Assembly (NCBI GenBank): GCA_017397695.1
Contig: JAFQIF010000078.1
Location: 1-32,964, forward strand
DNA from: Clostridia bacterium
GTDB taxonomy: Bacteria; Bacillota_A; Clostridia; Christensenellales; Aristaeellaceae
DNA length: 32,964 bases
Reading direction: 5' to 3'
Position 1 is the stretch's first letter, and every line of letters begins with the position of its first letter. Below, piece by piece: positions 16,401 through 23,480 of this stretch. Under the pieces are notes generated by a model. The model worked only from the letters and a program-made list of their open reading frames with translations. It was not told the DNA's origin and did not search any database. The translations under genes and the position numbers were made by a program.

Positions 16401-16746
16401 CTTCTGCTTCAAGCACTTGTCTGCAAAAGGAAATTGCAGCTTCCCTCGTTTTTGCAATGGGTGTACCACGCATACTGCCGGATGTATCCAGCGCAAGCAC
16501 AGAATATCGATTAATGCTGCTGTAAATCTGCGTCGATTCTTCAATACTCACTTCAAGTGGCATGGAACGCATTCTTGACCAAACCGCCATTTGGCGTTCC
16601 GGATAGAGTTCCGGATTCTCCGTTACATATGCGTCCATGGACACATATCCCTCATCCACCTGATCTGCCTGCGCAGCAAACGCACACAGCAGCATTGCAA
16701 GCAATACCGTCAGGAGTACGAGCATCTTTCTGCCTCTATTTCTCAT
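13423..16746 (-). CDS. Wall-anchored vWA plus alpha/beta hydrolase surface protein (LPDTG)
   Basis: A 1107-residue exported protein. Residues 1-27 are a signal peptide. About 80-275 is a von Willebrand A domain with a full MIDAS: DTSGS (D87, S89, S91), T155 and D185. About 375-530 is an alpha/beta-hydrolase or class-3-lipase-like domain with the nucleophile elbow GYSRGG (S446), a likely acid in NANDLVPL (D507) and H522 as a possible third member. A helical stretch (about 560-720) and a beta-rich part follow, then two B-repeat-like units (about 920-993 and 994-1064; GGSFLGWYVDG, VFDHWEITGG). The end is LPDTG (1072-1076), a membrane segment and a basic tail, so sortase should fix it to the wall. 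MIDAS proteins usually bind metal-dependent ligands; the hydrolase substrate is unknown. ATG with AGGAGG. Cotranscribed with the lipoprotein upstream. Visibly lower GC than neighbours. Confidence 0.88.
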   Translation of the reverse strand: MRNRGRKMLVLLTVLLAMLLCAFAAQADQVDEGYVSMDAYVTENPELYPERQMAVWSRMRSMPLEVSIEESTQIYSSINRYSVLALDTSGSMRGTPIAKTREAAISFCRQVLEAEGNNYVAVITLNTNSKVVCSFTNDLTKLTNAINGLIASGSTNHHDALRLADELLSDITTPGAIKNILLMSDGLPESGPTKTSGRYTSSEYSYGYHYANAAYEKASTLWDKYSIYSLGFFHSLSGKNLAFGQRFMSDLQNMGYYEVNNPSDLEFEFGQIAEDLLMGKGMFSFAGSFNEKVDTNAQYYYRDDYFTRDSTIYNPSLATMSLCLELSTWSSYEESVWSNKTKNVKNLLNEIGFDDYEQNSFWNSSPTLKSIGAVAANKKIGDATLIALVVRGGAYYNEWGSNFLVGSSGNHTGFAEGRDNVVRFLKSYISKNQISGRVKLWVVGYSRGGAVANMVAGYLNQNPLTSVSLAKNDLYCYTFEAPQGTTKSLSGSNASNNNIHNIVNANDLVPLVAPSDWNFRRHNTKSRPIPTITTNNFSKAKKAMLAQYNDILTGVNIQKDKEKSKKYNIPEYAQQLDYEINWTKFLPGGDPFIEIFNVDDKQLTQATLLTNTVSSLASNITRKNFSSKIEKDLAQLLNDVLGVGNEESLEQIMINIGEELVKNDYKKLKYVLAPAVEISFASTEERITKVAFRLQEVILQANGYTDPYGAVAELAKTLAKMIVNDADVLLDVVLTFATTSPMQAHYPEITLAWVRSQDPYYTGTPFDQAVPETMRVIRINCPVDVIVYDGDNQKIASIIGTHTTSENEVVGCAINKDGEKIIHLPSDEEYRILIKATGDGTVNYAVNEYNVVYGTFTRLLNYFNVEVKKGDELTGLIPALDESDYTDEDMAGSEAEYPLLGGDGHEVKKPVILTGENIPTHKITAKSENEFGGVLGGGEYLFGSFAQVQAAPIKGGSFLGWYVDGKLVSTDSTYRFAVDGDCTIVARFSKVDLYGLKFEATLGGTVENVDGHYSEGTVILLSAKPDENAVFDHWEITGGKVEEEKNPETSFTMPAGDVKITAVFVPGDMPELPDTGDDSHLILYTLMLCISCAAVMFVLNRKGEKVN

Positions 16747-16777
16747 CGTCTTCCTCCTATTGTTCTTCTAACGGCAA

Positions 16778-17530
16778 TCACAATCCGTTTTCCCGTATGT
16801 GATAACCGCCTTCCCCTGAATAAATTGGTGTGTCTGCGCGCAGCCTCAGCGCCGGTCTGACACCCATGCGGATATCCTCCGACTGCGTTCCTGTAAAATG
16901 CCCGCCAATTCCACCGTCTTGTGATACGACATTGACCATGTCAACATACCACGTATTCGGTGTACGCAGCCACCATCCTGAGCTTATGCCCGAATCCGTT
17001 TGGGCCATCAACTGTTTGCTGCCAAGTCGTTTCAGACGCGTACCCTCTGCCGGACACACACGCGCCTTCGCTCCTCCAACCTGCTCATAGGACAGCAGGA
17101 AAAACTGTCGGCGTATGCTCTTCATTTCTGTTCCGCAACTACCAATGCTCTCTATATCCGTAATAACAACATCTGTTTCCGTGATTGCTTTGCGCAGCAC
17201 AGTCGAAAAACGCGTCGGGAATTCTTCGACAAGAAAGTGATCAATGATGCTGTCCTCATAATACCCACTGACTTCCGGATCAATGGAATAGCGCATTACC
17301 TCATCAAGCAACCGCTCTCTGAGCAGCATACAACAGCCATCATCATCATCTAACACAAAATACGGTGTCGGCACATCACTTTCCAATAAAAAAACTCTCG
17401 CTTCTTCGTCTAAAGGAAGATGATGTATCATATCCCCAAGCGTCTCATAAACCATTGGTTTTCTGTTACAGCCCGAAAGAAAAAAAAGACACGCCCACAG
17501 AACGACAATCCATGCACCATGTCTGTACAT
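16778..17530 (-). CDS. Lipoprotein with DUF6273-like C-terminal domain
   Basis: A 250-residue lipoprotein. The signal peptide ends in lipobox LSGC with C21 the lipid anchor. The middle part (30-130) is acidic and unrecognised. The C-terminal part has SSGWWLRTPNTW, then SQDGGIGG and MGVRPALRLR, the pattern of DUF6273-type domains found in many clostridial surface proteins; these recall lectin-like folds, but binding activity is not shown here. ATG with AAGGAAAAG upstream. A near-consensus promoter is about 40 bases ahead, and the vWA-hydrolase gene starts 31 bases after its stop, so the two form one transcript. Base composition is AT-richer than flanking genes. Confidence 0.8.
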   Translation of the reverse strand: MYRHGAWIVVLWACLFFLSGCNRKPMVYETLGDMIHHLPLDEEARVFLLESDVPTPYFVLDDDDGCCMLLRERLLDEVMRYSIDPEVSGYYEDSIIDHFLVEEFPTRFSTVLRKAITETDVVITDIESIGSCGTEMKSIRRQFFLLSYEQVGGAKARVCPAEGTRLKRLGSKQLMAQTDSGISSGWWLRTPNTWYVDMVNVVSQDGGIGGHFTGTQSEDIRMGVRPALRLRADTPIYSGEGGYHIRENGL

Positions 17531-17568
17531 TTCTTTTCCTTCTTTCAGACGATAATCATATTTTTCAC

Positions 17569-17597
17569 ATTATATCACACATATCAACCATGTTCAA
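17569..17597 (-). promoter_or_regulatory. Sigma-A promoter of the lipoprotein/vWA operon
   Basis: Minus strand TTGAAC (17592-17597), 17-base spacer, TATAAT (17569-17574), in an AT-rich gap. Confidence 0.8.
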
Positions 17598-17659
17598 CCC
17601 AAACTATATGTATTTATTCTATCAATATGGTTGTATTACTCTACATATGCTGTAAAAAA

Positions 17660-17683
17660 GAACCGATGGTTATCCATCGGTTC
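17660..17683 (-). terminator. Terminator of the glycosyltransferase operon
   Basis: A perfect 10-bp stem (17660-17669 with 17674-17683), TTAT-type loop, followed on the minus strand by six T residues; 22 bases past the stop at 17705. Confidence 0.93.
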
Positions 17684-17704
17684 CATTTCAAACGCAGTTT
17701 CGCC

Positions 17705-19201
17705 TCATTCAGGCGTCTTCCTGCTGTCCAGCAGCGCGCCTGCGCACAGCAGCAGCATTTCATACTGGAAGAAATACCGCGCGCGCGTCTCCCACATGCA
17801 CAGCAGCAGAAATATCCCCACCAGCGCGATAAACAGTGGTGCGCCGGAGGCGTCCTTTTTGCGCAGCGCCTGCGCGCAAGCAAGGACGGCGATCACCATA
17901 TGCGCCATAAACGCCGCAGTACACAGGTGATAATAGATCGGATATCCTTCGCCCAGCACAAAGATCATCTGCTTGAGCGCATTATCCGGCGTATGCGCAT
18001 CCGATTCGATGATCTCGTTCAGCTGAAATGTTCCGTTGCCGAAGGTCGACAGGTTCTTACGCGACATCATATTCAGCAGACGGTTGGGATAGCGCAGGTA
18101 GTATACGCGATCGATGATCTCGGTGAGCAGCGCTTCTCTTCGCTCCTGCGGGTCCTCGAAGGATGTGGAAAAAATCAGCCAGCCGCCGTCGCCGTATTGG
18201 CCATAACCCTCGTCTTCATGGATGGGCAGGCCCATGGCGATATGGTGCAGACGCGGCAGTTCATTGCGCGCGATGTCCTCCTCGGACAGGTGACGCGCGG
18301 TATAGCCGTCCACCAGCGCATTGCCGCCAAAGAACACCGCTGCCAGGAGCAAAGCGGCGCACAGCGTCTGCCTGCCTCTGCGCTCAAACGCCAGCACAAT
18401 CACGCAGGCGATCACCGCGATCACCGCCGTAAACTTGATCTGCGCGCCCAGGAATGTAACCAGCGCAAACGCCAGCGCCCAAAGCAGACGGCTGCGGCGT
18501 GAATCGCTTTCCCTCAGGCCGCAGAAGCAATAGACGATCATCGTCGGAAAGGCCATGGAAAATGCATCGGTGTACAGTTCTGTGGTGCAGTAAAGAAATG
18601 GCAGGCAGGATGCATACAGAATCATCACCCTCGTCTGCGCTTTCACGCCGCCCATCCGGCGGCACACACGCGCGCCCGCCAGCAGGCCCAGCGTAAAGAG
18701 CAGACTGCACACCAGCACAGCCTGCATGAACCGATCGCCCCAGCCCATCGCCCCAAAGAAGCGAAAGATGCCCGAGAGCAGATAGACATAGCCCAGATTG
18801 AACGGATACCGGGTAAAGTACACCCACGACCGCTCCACATTGCCAAACGTGCCTGTATCCACAATCAGCTGCGCCGCCGTGAAACACTGCTCCGCGTCGG
18901 TCTTGGGCACAAAGCGCAGCACATGCGCCATCACCATCTGCACCACAAAGTAAAACACAGCGGCGCCGATCAACACATGCCTTTCGTGCTTTTCAAAAAA
19001 CGCCTGCCGCCTGTCTGCCGCGCGCATAAGCAGGATCAGCCCCGCCGCCAGAGCCATCGTGAGAATGATCAGCAGCGCACGGTTTCTGTCGTATAGCGGC
19101 CACGCAGAGAGCGTCACATTGAGCACCGTAAAGGCATAACAGGGAATCATCAGCCCCATGCCCATGAGCAGCAGCACGCTCAGAACCTTCTTCAGCTTCA
19201 C
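17705..19201 (-). CDS. Polytopic membrane protein, GT-C glycosyltransferase-like
   Basis: A 498-residue protein with roughly a dozen hydrophobic segments. The first outside loop carries an acidic pair region (VPKTDAEQCF), and then SWVYFTRYPFNLGYVYLL, a layout seen in dolichyl-phosphate-mannose-type GT-C enzymes. The last loop has WETRARYFFQYEM, a pattern common to clostridial glycosyltransferase family 39-like proteins. Such enzymes move a sugar from a polyprenyl-phosphate carrier to an acceptor on the outer face of the membrane. Donor and acceptor are unknown. GTG start at 19201 overlaps the stop of the upstream gene by four bases (GTGA), so the two related proteins are translationally coupled and may work together. 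Confidence 0.75.
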   Translation of the reverse strand: MKLKKVLSVLLLMGMGLMIPCYAFTVLNVTLSAWPLYDRNRALLIILTMALAAGLILLMRAADRRQAFFEKHERHVLIGAAVFYFVVQMVMAHVLRFVPKTDAEQCFTAAQLIVDTGTFGNVERSWVYFTRYPFNLGYVYLLSGIFRFFGAMGWGDRFMQAVLVCSLLFTLGLLAGARVCRRMGGVKAQTRVMILYASCLPFLYCTTELYTDAFSMAFPTMIVYCFCGLRESDSRRSRLLWALAFALVTFLGAQIKFTAVIAVIACVIVLAFERRGRQTLCAALLLAAVFFGGNALVDGYTARHLSEEDIARNELPRLHHIAMGLPIHEDEGYGQYGDGGWLIFSTSFEDPQERREALLTEIIDRVYYLRYPNRLLNMMSRKNLSTFGNGTFQLNEIIESDAHTPDNALKQMIFVLGEGYPIYYHLCTAAFMAHMVIAVLACAQALRKKDASGAPLFIALVGIFLLLCMWETRARYFFQYEMLLLCAGALLDSRKTPE

Positions 19202-20712
19202 AGTTCCTCCTTCAGCCGCAGCAGCTGATACTCGCCCTTCGCATCCACAAACTCATAGCGCGTATCGAAAACTGCCTGCACACGCATATCATAGGGCGGG
19301 CTGAAAGGACGATTGTAAAACAGCACCACCCAGCGCGGCGGATCGTTATCAAATTCCGCAACGATCTCGTCCATCACCGCCGGATCGGCGTCGGCCAGAA
19401 TCTCCTGCAGGAAATAAAAGCGCATGCACGGCAGTGCCTTCGCCGCCACATACCACTTAGGCTCCACACGGTAAGCCAGGAAGCTGTCCCTATCCTGCTC
19501 AGGTACCTGATCATACAGCGCCAGCGCATCCGGCGTCATCGCCTGCATGAGCGCATAATCCCTTTCCCGCTGCGCATTTACCTGCACGCCGGTGACGGCC
19601 ATCGCCAGTACGGCTGCCGCCGCAGCGCAAATGCCGGCCGGCTTAAGCAGCCCGGCCTTCCGCTCGCGCAAAAAAGCGAGCACCTGCGCCGCGCCCAGCG
19701 CTGCCATCGGCACACCGAGCATGAGATAGTGATTGTAAAACTTATGGGAGATAAAGCCTGCAAAGCCGCCGCAGGCAGCGCCCGCAATCATCGCAGCAGC
19801 CAGCGGCCAGCGCCTTGTGCGCACAGCGCACAGCAGCGCGCCCAGGCAGGCTAGCGCCGCAATGAACATCGCATAATGACCGTAGCTGCTCAAAAGCAGC
19901 GTTCTCACGCGGCTCTGGCCCTGCGTCTCGGCATACATCATGTTGTGCACAAACGCGCCGTAGACCGCATCCGAAAGCGCGCCCTGCACGGCCAGCCAGA
20001 TGGCAACCGGCACGGCCACCGCTGCGCAGCCGGCGATATAGCCCGCCGCGCACAGACCCAGGCCCTTCCAGCGCCTGGTAAAGACCAGATACAGCGCCAG
20101 CGCGCCCACAGCGCCCACCAGCGGCAGCGCGTTATTGGCGCGGGTGAGGAAGCAGAGCATGGAGAAAATTCCCATCAGCAGCGCAGGGACAAAGAGTCCG
20201 TCCTCCTGCCGCTTGCTCAGTCCGTCTCCGAATACGCCGAGCATCACGTCAAGCCCAATGAGCGTAAAGAGATTGCTGTATTCCTCCGTTAGGTTGCCTC
20301 CGTCCATCAGCGGCGCATACACAGCCAGGTAGATCAGCTGAACCACAACCGCCTTCACACCAAGCCTGCGCGCCATGCGCGCGATCACCAGCAGGCACGC
20401 CCACAGGAACAGCACTTCCTGCAGCCATACAGCCAGCGTCGAATAGCCGTCTGCAAACAGCTGCGGAATCATCTGCAGTACAAACAACAGCGGCCCCTTG
20501 TGGTCAAATATCTCGCTGTAGGGCGCATAACCCCTGGCCATCGCCGTGCCCATCGTCAGGTACATGGCATTATCGCTGCCGATCCATGCGCCCAGCGGCG
20601 TATTGCATGTATAGAAAATCAAAGAAAAAACGACAGCCAGCACAGCAGCAAGCGCCGCACCGCGCAGAGTCTCTCCCTTCGCTTCACGAACAGAGTGAAT
20701 CTTTCGATCCAT
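19198..20712 (-). CDS. Polytopic membrane protein, GT39-like glycosyltransferase
   Basis: A 504-residue protein with about eleven membrane segments. The segment after the first helix, GSDNAMYLTMG, then ARGYAPYSEIFDHKGPLLF, is characteristic of the GT39/PMT-like group, where an aspartate in this loop is catalytic and D-x-KGP precedes helix 2. A soluble tail (about 380-504) ends the protein. It probably transfers a sugar from a lipid carrier outside the cell; the acceptor is unknown. I chose ATG at 20712, seven bases after AAAGGAGG, over a GTG nine codons earlier that would overlap the preceding rRNA-modification gene. It follows that gene by 23 bases. Confidence 0.8.
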   Translation of the reverse strand: MDRKIHSVREAKGETLRGAALAAVLAVVFSLIFYTCNTPLGAWIGSDNAMYLTMGTAMARGYAPYSEIFDHKGPLLFVLQMIPQLFADGYSTLAVWLQEVLFLWACLLVIARMARRLGVKAVVVQLIYLAVYAPLMDGGNLTEEYSNLFTLIGLDVMLGVFGDGLSKRQEDGLFVPALLMGIFSMLCFLTRANNALPLVGAVGALALYLVFTRRWKGLGLCAAGYIAGCAAVAVPVAIWLAVQGALSDAVYGAFVHNMMYAETQGQSRVRTLLLSSYGHYAMFIAALACLGALLCAVRTRRWPLAAAMIAGAACGGFAGFISHKFYNHYLMLGVPMAALGAAQVLAFLRERKAGLLKPAGICAAAAAVLAMAVTGVQVNAQRERDYALMQAMTPDALALYDQVPEQDRDSFLAYRVEPKWYVAAKALPCMRFYFLQEILADADPAVMDEIVAEFDNDPPRWVVLFYNRPFSPPYDMRVQAVFDTRYEFVDAKGEYQLLRLKEEL

Positions 20713-20735
20713 GGTCCGTTCCTCCTTTCGCTTGA

Positions 20736-21710
20736 TCACGGCACGGGAATCACCACATCCGGGAAATACTCGCGCACGAAGGGCACGTCGCGCACCTGCA
20801 CCGTCAGGCCGTTGAGTCCCTTCAGGCAGGGCACGTCGTCCTCAAAGTCAAAGATCAGCCGATAAGCGCACAGCGCCTGTCCGTTCATCCGGCCGTATTT
20901 CTCGTTTTGCTTGCCGCTTCCGTACTGATTATCGCCCAGCAGCGGATGGCCGATGGCGGCAAACTGCGCGCGAATCTGATGCGTGCGCCCCGTGCCCAGC
21001 AGACACTCGCACAGCGTCAGTCCATTCTGCTCGTCAATCGCCTGATAATAGGTGATCGCTTCTTTACTGCCCGGCTCGTTTTTGCGCAGCACGGTCACCT
21101 TCTTCTGCTCAGGGCGCTTCAGCAGGAAATGGCGCAGCGTGCCGTCCTGATACTTCATCTTTCCGTGCACAATGCACAGGTAGTACTTCTGCACCTCATG
21201 CGTCTTGATCTTTGCATCCATCGCGCGCAGGGCTTCCTGCGTCTTGGCAAGGATCACGATGCCGGCTGTGAAGCGGTCGATACGGTTGCACAGCGCGGGC
21301 GCAAAATCCGTCTTCGGATTCCACGCTCCCTTCTGATACAGATACGCCTGCGCGTAGGTGAGCAGCGTATGCACCTTCTCGCCCTCGTCCGGATGGCAGA
21401 CGAGGCCCACGCGCTTGTCCAGCAGCATAATGTGCTCATCCTCGTAGAGGATGGTCAGCTTCGGGCGAATTTTGGAATAGAACGGATCTTCTTTTTCCAC
21501 TTCGGCAAAGAATTCATCCTCGACATACATGTCGATTACCGCGCCCTCCGTGAGCACGGTTTCCTCCGCGCCCTTCTTGCCGTTCACCTTCACGCGGCCC
21601 AGGCGCAGGAATTTGCGGATCTGACCCATGGACGCGGAGGGCATCGCCTTTTGCAGAAAGCGCGTGAGCTTGCGCCCATCCCAGCTTTTGTCAATCGTAA
21701 TACTCTTCAT
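20736..21710 (-). CDS. RluA-family pseudouridine synthase
   Basis: A 324-residue enzyme with an N-terminal S4 RNA-binding domain (about 12-60) and an RluA catalytic domain. The catalytic aspartate is D145 in NRIDRFTAG, a clostridial variant of the usual HRLDxxTSG. Further landmarks are KYYLCIVHGK, LLGTGRTHQIRAQFAAIGHPLLGD and a C-terminal FDF. It isomerises uridine in rRNA or tRNA; exact sites cannot be read (RluC/D-like). Start chosen at ATG 21710, where homology to S4 begins; the ribosome site is poor (GGAAAA about 15 bases away), so the start is less certain. First gene of a unit with the two glycosyltransferases. Confidence 0.88.
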   Translation of the reverse strand: MKSITIDKSWDGRKLTRFLQKAMPSASMGQIRKFLRLGRVKVNGKKGAEETVLTEGAVIDMYVEDEFFAEVEKEDPFYSKIRPKLTILYEDEHIMLLDKRVGLVCHPDEGEKVHTLLTYAQAYLYQKGAWNPKTDFAPALCNRIDRFTAGIVILAKTQEALRAMDAKIKTHEVQKYYLCIVHGKMKYQDGTLRHFLLKRPEQKKVTVLRKNEPGSKEAITYYQAIDEQNGLTLCECLLGTGRTHQIRAQFAAIGHPLLGDNQYGSGKQNEKYGRMNGQALCAYRLIFDFEDDVPCLKGLNGLTVQVRDVPFVREYFPDVVIPVP

Positions 21711-21732
21711 AATGATCTTTTCATTTTCCTGC

Positions 21733-21757
21733 GGGCGGAGCAGCGCCCCGCCCCTAC
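21733..21757. repeat. GGGCGG...CCGCCCCTAC short palindromic repeat
   Basis: An imperfect palindrome ending CCCCTAC, of the same type as the pair at 23396-23472. It lies between the RluA gene and a longer composite repeat. Confidence 0.6.
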
Positions 21758-21768
21758 AAAATATCTTC

Positions 21769-21933
21769 AAACCGCCACGAAGCGAGATGGGGACTGAAGC
21801 CTGCCGCGCCCAGTGGGCGAAACAGGCAGGCGGAACGTCGGGAATCGCAAGGAGTGCTTGCGCGACTATGCGAGTTCCCCGGGAGGGACAACGTCCCTCA
21901 AGCGGGTCTTAGAGCGGCAGCCCTAACGTCCCT
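21769..21933 (+). repeat. Composite hairpin repeat of about 165 bp, copy A
   Basis: It begins AAACCGCCACGAAGCGAGA, continues ACTGAAGCCTGCCGCGCCC, GTGGGCGAAACAGGCAGGCG, GAACGTCGGGA and GCTTGCGCGACTATGC, then a GGGACAACGTCCC hairpin and GCGGCAGCCCTAACGT. The same ordered string recurs at 31051-31214. It ends 10 bases from the stop of the minus-strand phosphatase gene. Confidence 0.85.
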
Positions 21934-21943
21934 TTCTTCCCGC

Positions 21944-22744
21944 TTATAGCGAAAACTGCTGCTTCACCACGCGCATCACGCCGTCCTCGTCGTTAGGCGG
22001 AGCAACGTGCTTTGCCGCGCGCTTGATTTCATCCAGCGCGTTTTCCATGGCATAGCTCTCGGTGACGCTTTCAAGCATTTCCAGATCGTTGAGATAATCG
22101 CCAAAGGCCATGCATTCATCCTTAGAAAGACGCTTGAGCTTTTGCAGCATACGGATCGCCCGACCCTTGTTCACGCCCGGCTTCATCACATCTACCCAGT
22201 TTGCTCCGGAGAGAATGACCGCATGGCGATCGCCCAGTCTCTGCTGCAAAACAGGCAGCTCGTGCTTCGCCGCATCGCCGGCGTCGTAAAAGGCCACCTT
22301 GCACACATCATGAAAATCCGCGCACACATCCACCAGATTCTCCACGACGAACGTCTGCTCGTAATACATGCGCAGTTCCTCCACAAACGCTTCGCTCGCG
22401 CTTGTATCCACCAGCGCCGCTTCCGAGCGGCAGATGACAGGATAGACCTGATCCAGACCTTCTGCTGCGCGCACAATGCGCGGCAGATCGCTGCCCTCCA
22501 GCGGATCGATGAAGAGCTGCTCGTCATTTTCCATGATCAGCGCGCCGTTTTCGGCGATAAAGATCAGCTGCCCTACCAGATGCGCAAGATCGCGCCGCAG
22601 CGACGCATACTGCCGCCCGCTGGCGATGCAGAAGGAAACGCCTTTCTCCTTCAGCGCATGCACAACCTGCTCAAAATCCGCCGGCAGGCGCTTGTCCGTG
22701 GTCAGCAGTGTGCCGTCCATATCGCTGGCAATCAGTTTAATCAT
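21944..22744 (-). CDS. Cof-type HAD hydrolase
   Basis: A 266-residue Cof/IIB-type HAD phosphatase. Motif I is DMDGTLL (D9, D11), followed by the IASGRQYASL motif II region. The cap domain is in the middle. Motif III is the lysine in KPGVNKGRA, and motif IV GDYLNDLEMLE. Such enzymes dephosphorylate sugar phosphates or cofactors such as FMN and PLP; the substrate is not readable. ATG at 22744 overlaps the 3' end of the acetyltransferase gene by eight bases, so the two are co-transcribed. The longer open frame upstream lies inside that gene and is rejected. Confidence 0.93.
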   Translation of the reverse strand: MIKLIASDMDGTLLTTDKRLPADFEQVVHALKEKGVSFCIASGRQYASLRRDLAHLVGQLIFIAENGALIMENDEQLFIDPLEGSDLPRIVRAAEGLDQVYPVICRSEAALVDTSASEAFVEELRMYYEQTFVVENLVDVCADFHDVCKVAFYDAGDAAKHELPVLQQRLGDRHAVILSGANWVDVMKPGVNKGRAIRMLQKLKRLSKDECMAFGDYLNDLEMLESVTESYAMENALDEIKRAAKHVAPPNDEDGVMRVVKQQFSL

Positions 22745-23327
22745 GCTTGTTTCCCTTTGACTTGAGATAATCTTCCTTGAGAATGGCGTACAGCGCGACA
22801 TCGACATAGCGCCCCTTGTTGTACAGGCGCTGGCGCAATTCGCCCTCTTTTTTCATGCCGCACTTTTCCATCACGCGGCCGGAGGACGGATTGGCAAGCT
22901 CGTGCTGCGCCTCGATGCGGTTGATATCCATCGCCTCGAATGTATATTCAATCACACGGGAAAGCGCCTCGGTCATGTAGCCGCCGTTCCACAGCCAGCG
23001 TGCCAGCGAATAGCCGACCTCCACCGTCGCATTGTCCTCATTGTGATCCATATAGCCGATGGTGCCCACCAGCTTACCCGTCGCCTTTTCGATGATGCCC
23101 CAGGAAGAGGGCTGGTCGCAGCGGTAGCGCTTCATCATAAACCGACAGTAATCCTTGGCCTCGGAAATGTCCTTCTGCGCGCTCCAGAGCACATGGCGCG
23201 CCACCTCCGGATCCTTACTGTACGCAAAAATATCCTTCGCGTCGCGCATGGCGATCCTGCGAAGGACGAGGCGCTTCGTTTCAAGCGTGGGCATGGAAAA
23301 CATGCCATAGGCATTTGGCGTGAACAT
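22737..23327 (-). CDS. GNAT-family N-acetyltransferase (RimJ/RimL type)
   Basis: A 196-residue acetyltransferase. It starts with the RimJ-like LETKRLVLRRIAMRDAKDIF, then WGIIEKATGKLVGTIGY, VEVGYSLARWLWNGGYMTEA (acetyl-CoA binding region), and ends with NRIEAQHELANPSSGRVMEK and RYVDVALYAI. It likely acetylates a protein N-terminus or small amine. I chose the ATG at 23327, eight bases after GGAGGGAG, not the ATG six codons upstream, which forms part of that site. A -10-like TATAAT is close upstream. Confidence 0.9.
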   Translation of the reverse strand: MFTPNAYGMFSMPTLETKRLVLRRIAMRDAKDIFAYSKDPEVARHVLWSAQKDISEAKDYCRFMMKRYRCDQPSSWGIIEKATGKLVGTIGYMDHNEDNATVEVGYSLARWLWNGGYMTEALSRVIEYTFEAMDINRIEAQHELANPSSGRVMEKCGMKKEGELRQRLYNKGRYVDVALYAILKEDYLKSKGNKHD

Positions 23328-23350
23328 TTGCACACTCCCTCCCATGTTTC

Positions 23351-23356
23351 ATTATA
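23351..23356 (-). promoter_or_regulatory. -10 element of the acetyltransferase/HAD operon
   Basis: Minus strand TATAAT 24 bases before the start codon. The -35 position reads TTTCGT (17-base spacer), a weak match. Confidence 0.5.
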
Positions 23357-23395
23357 CACGAGGAAACACGAAAACGAAACCCCTCAAAAGCCGGC

Positions 23396-23472
23396 GGGCG
23401 CATGATATGCGCCCCTACAGTTTGCAGATTCAACGCGTTTCTGCCATGCGTAGGGGCGGCTATCAGCCGCCC
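23396..23472. repeat. Facing pair of GGGCG...CGCCCCTAC palindromic repeats
   Basis: Two hairpins, 23396-23418 (GGGCGCATGATATGCGCCC then CTAC) and 23450-23472 (GTAG then GGGCGGCTATCAGCCGCCC), point their CTAC ends at each other across 31 bases. The loops differ but stems are self-complementary. They sit between the methyltransferase stop and the acetyltransferase promoter and may end transcription. Confidence 0.75.
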
Positions 23473-23480
23473 GCTTATAT

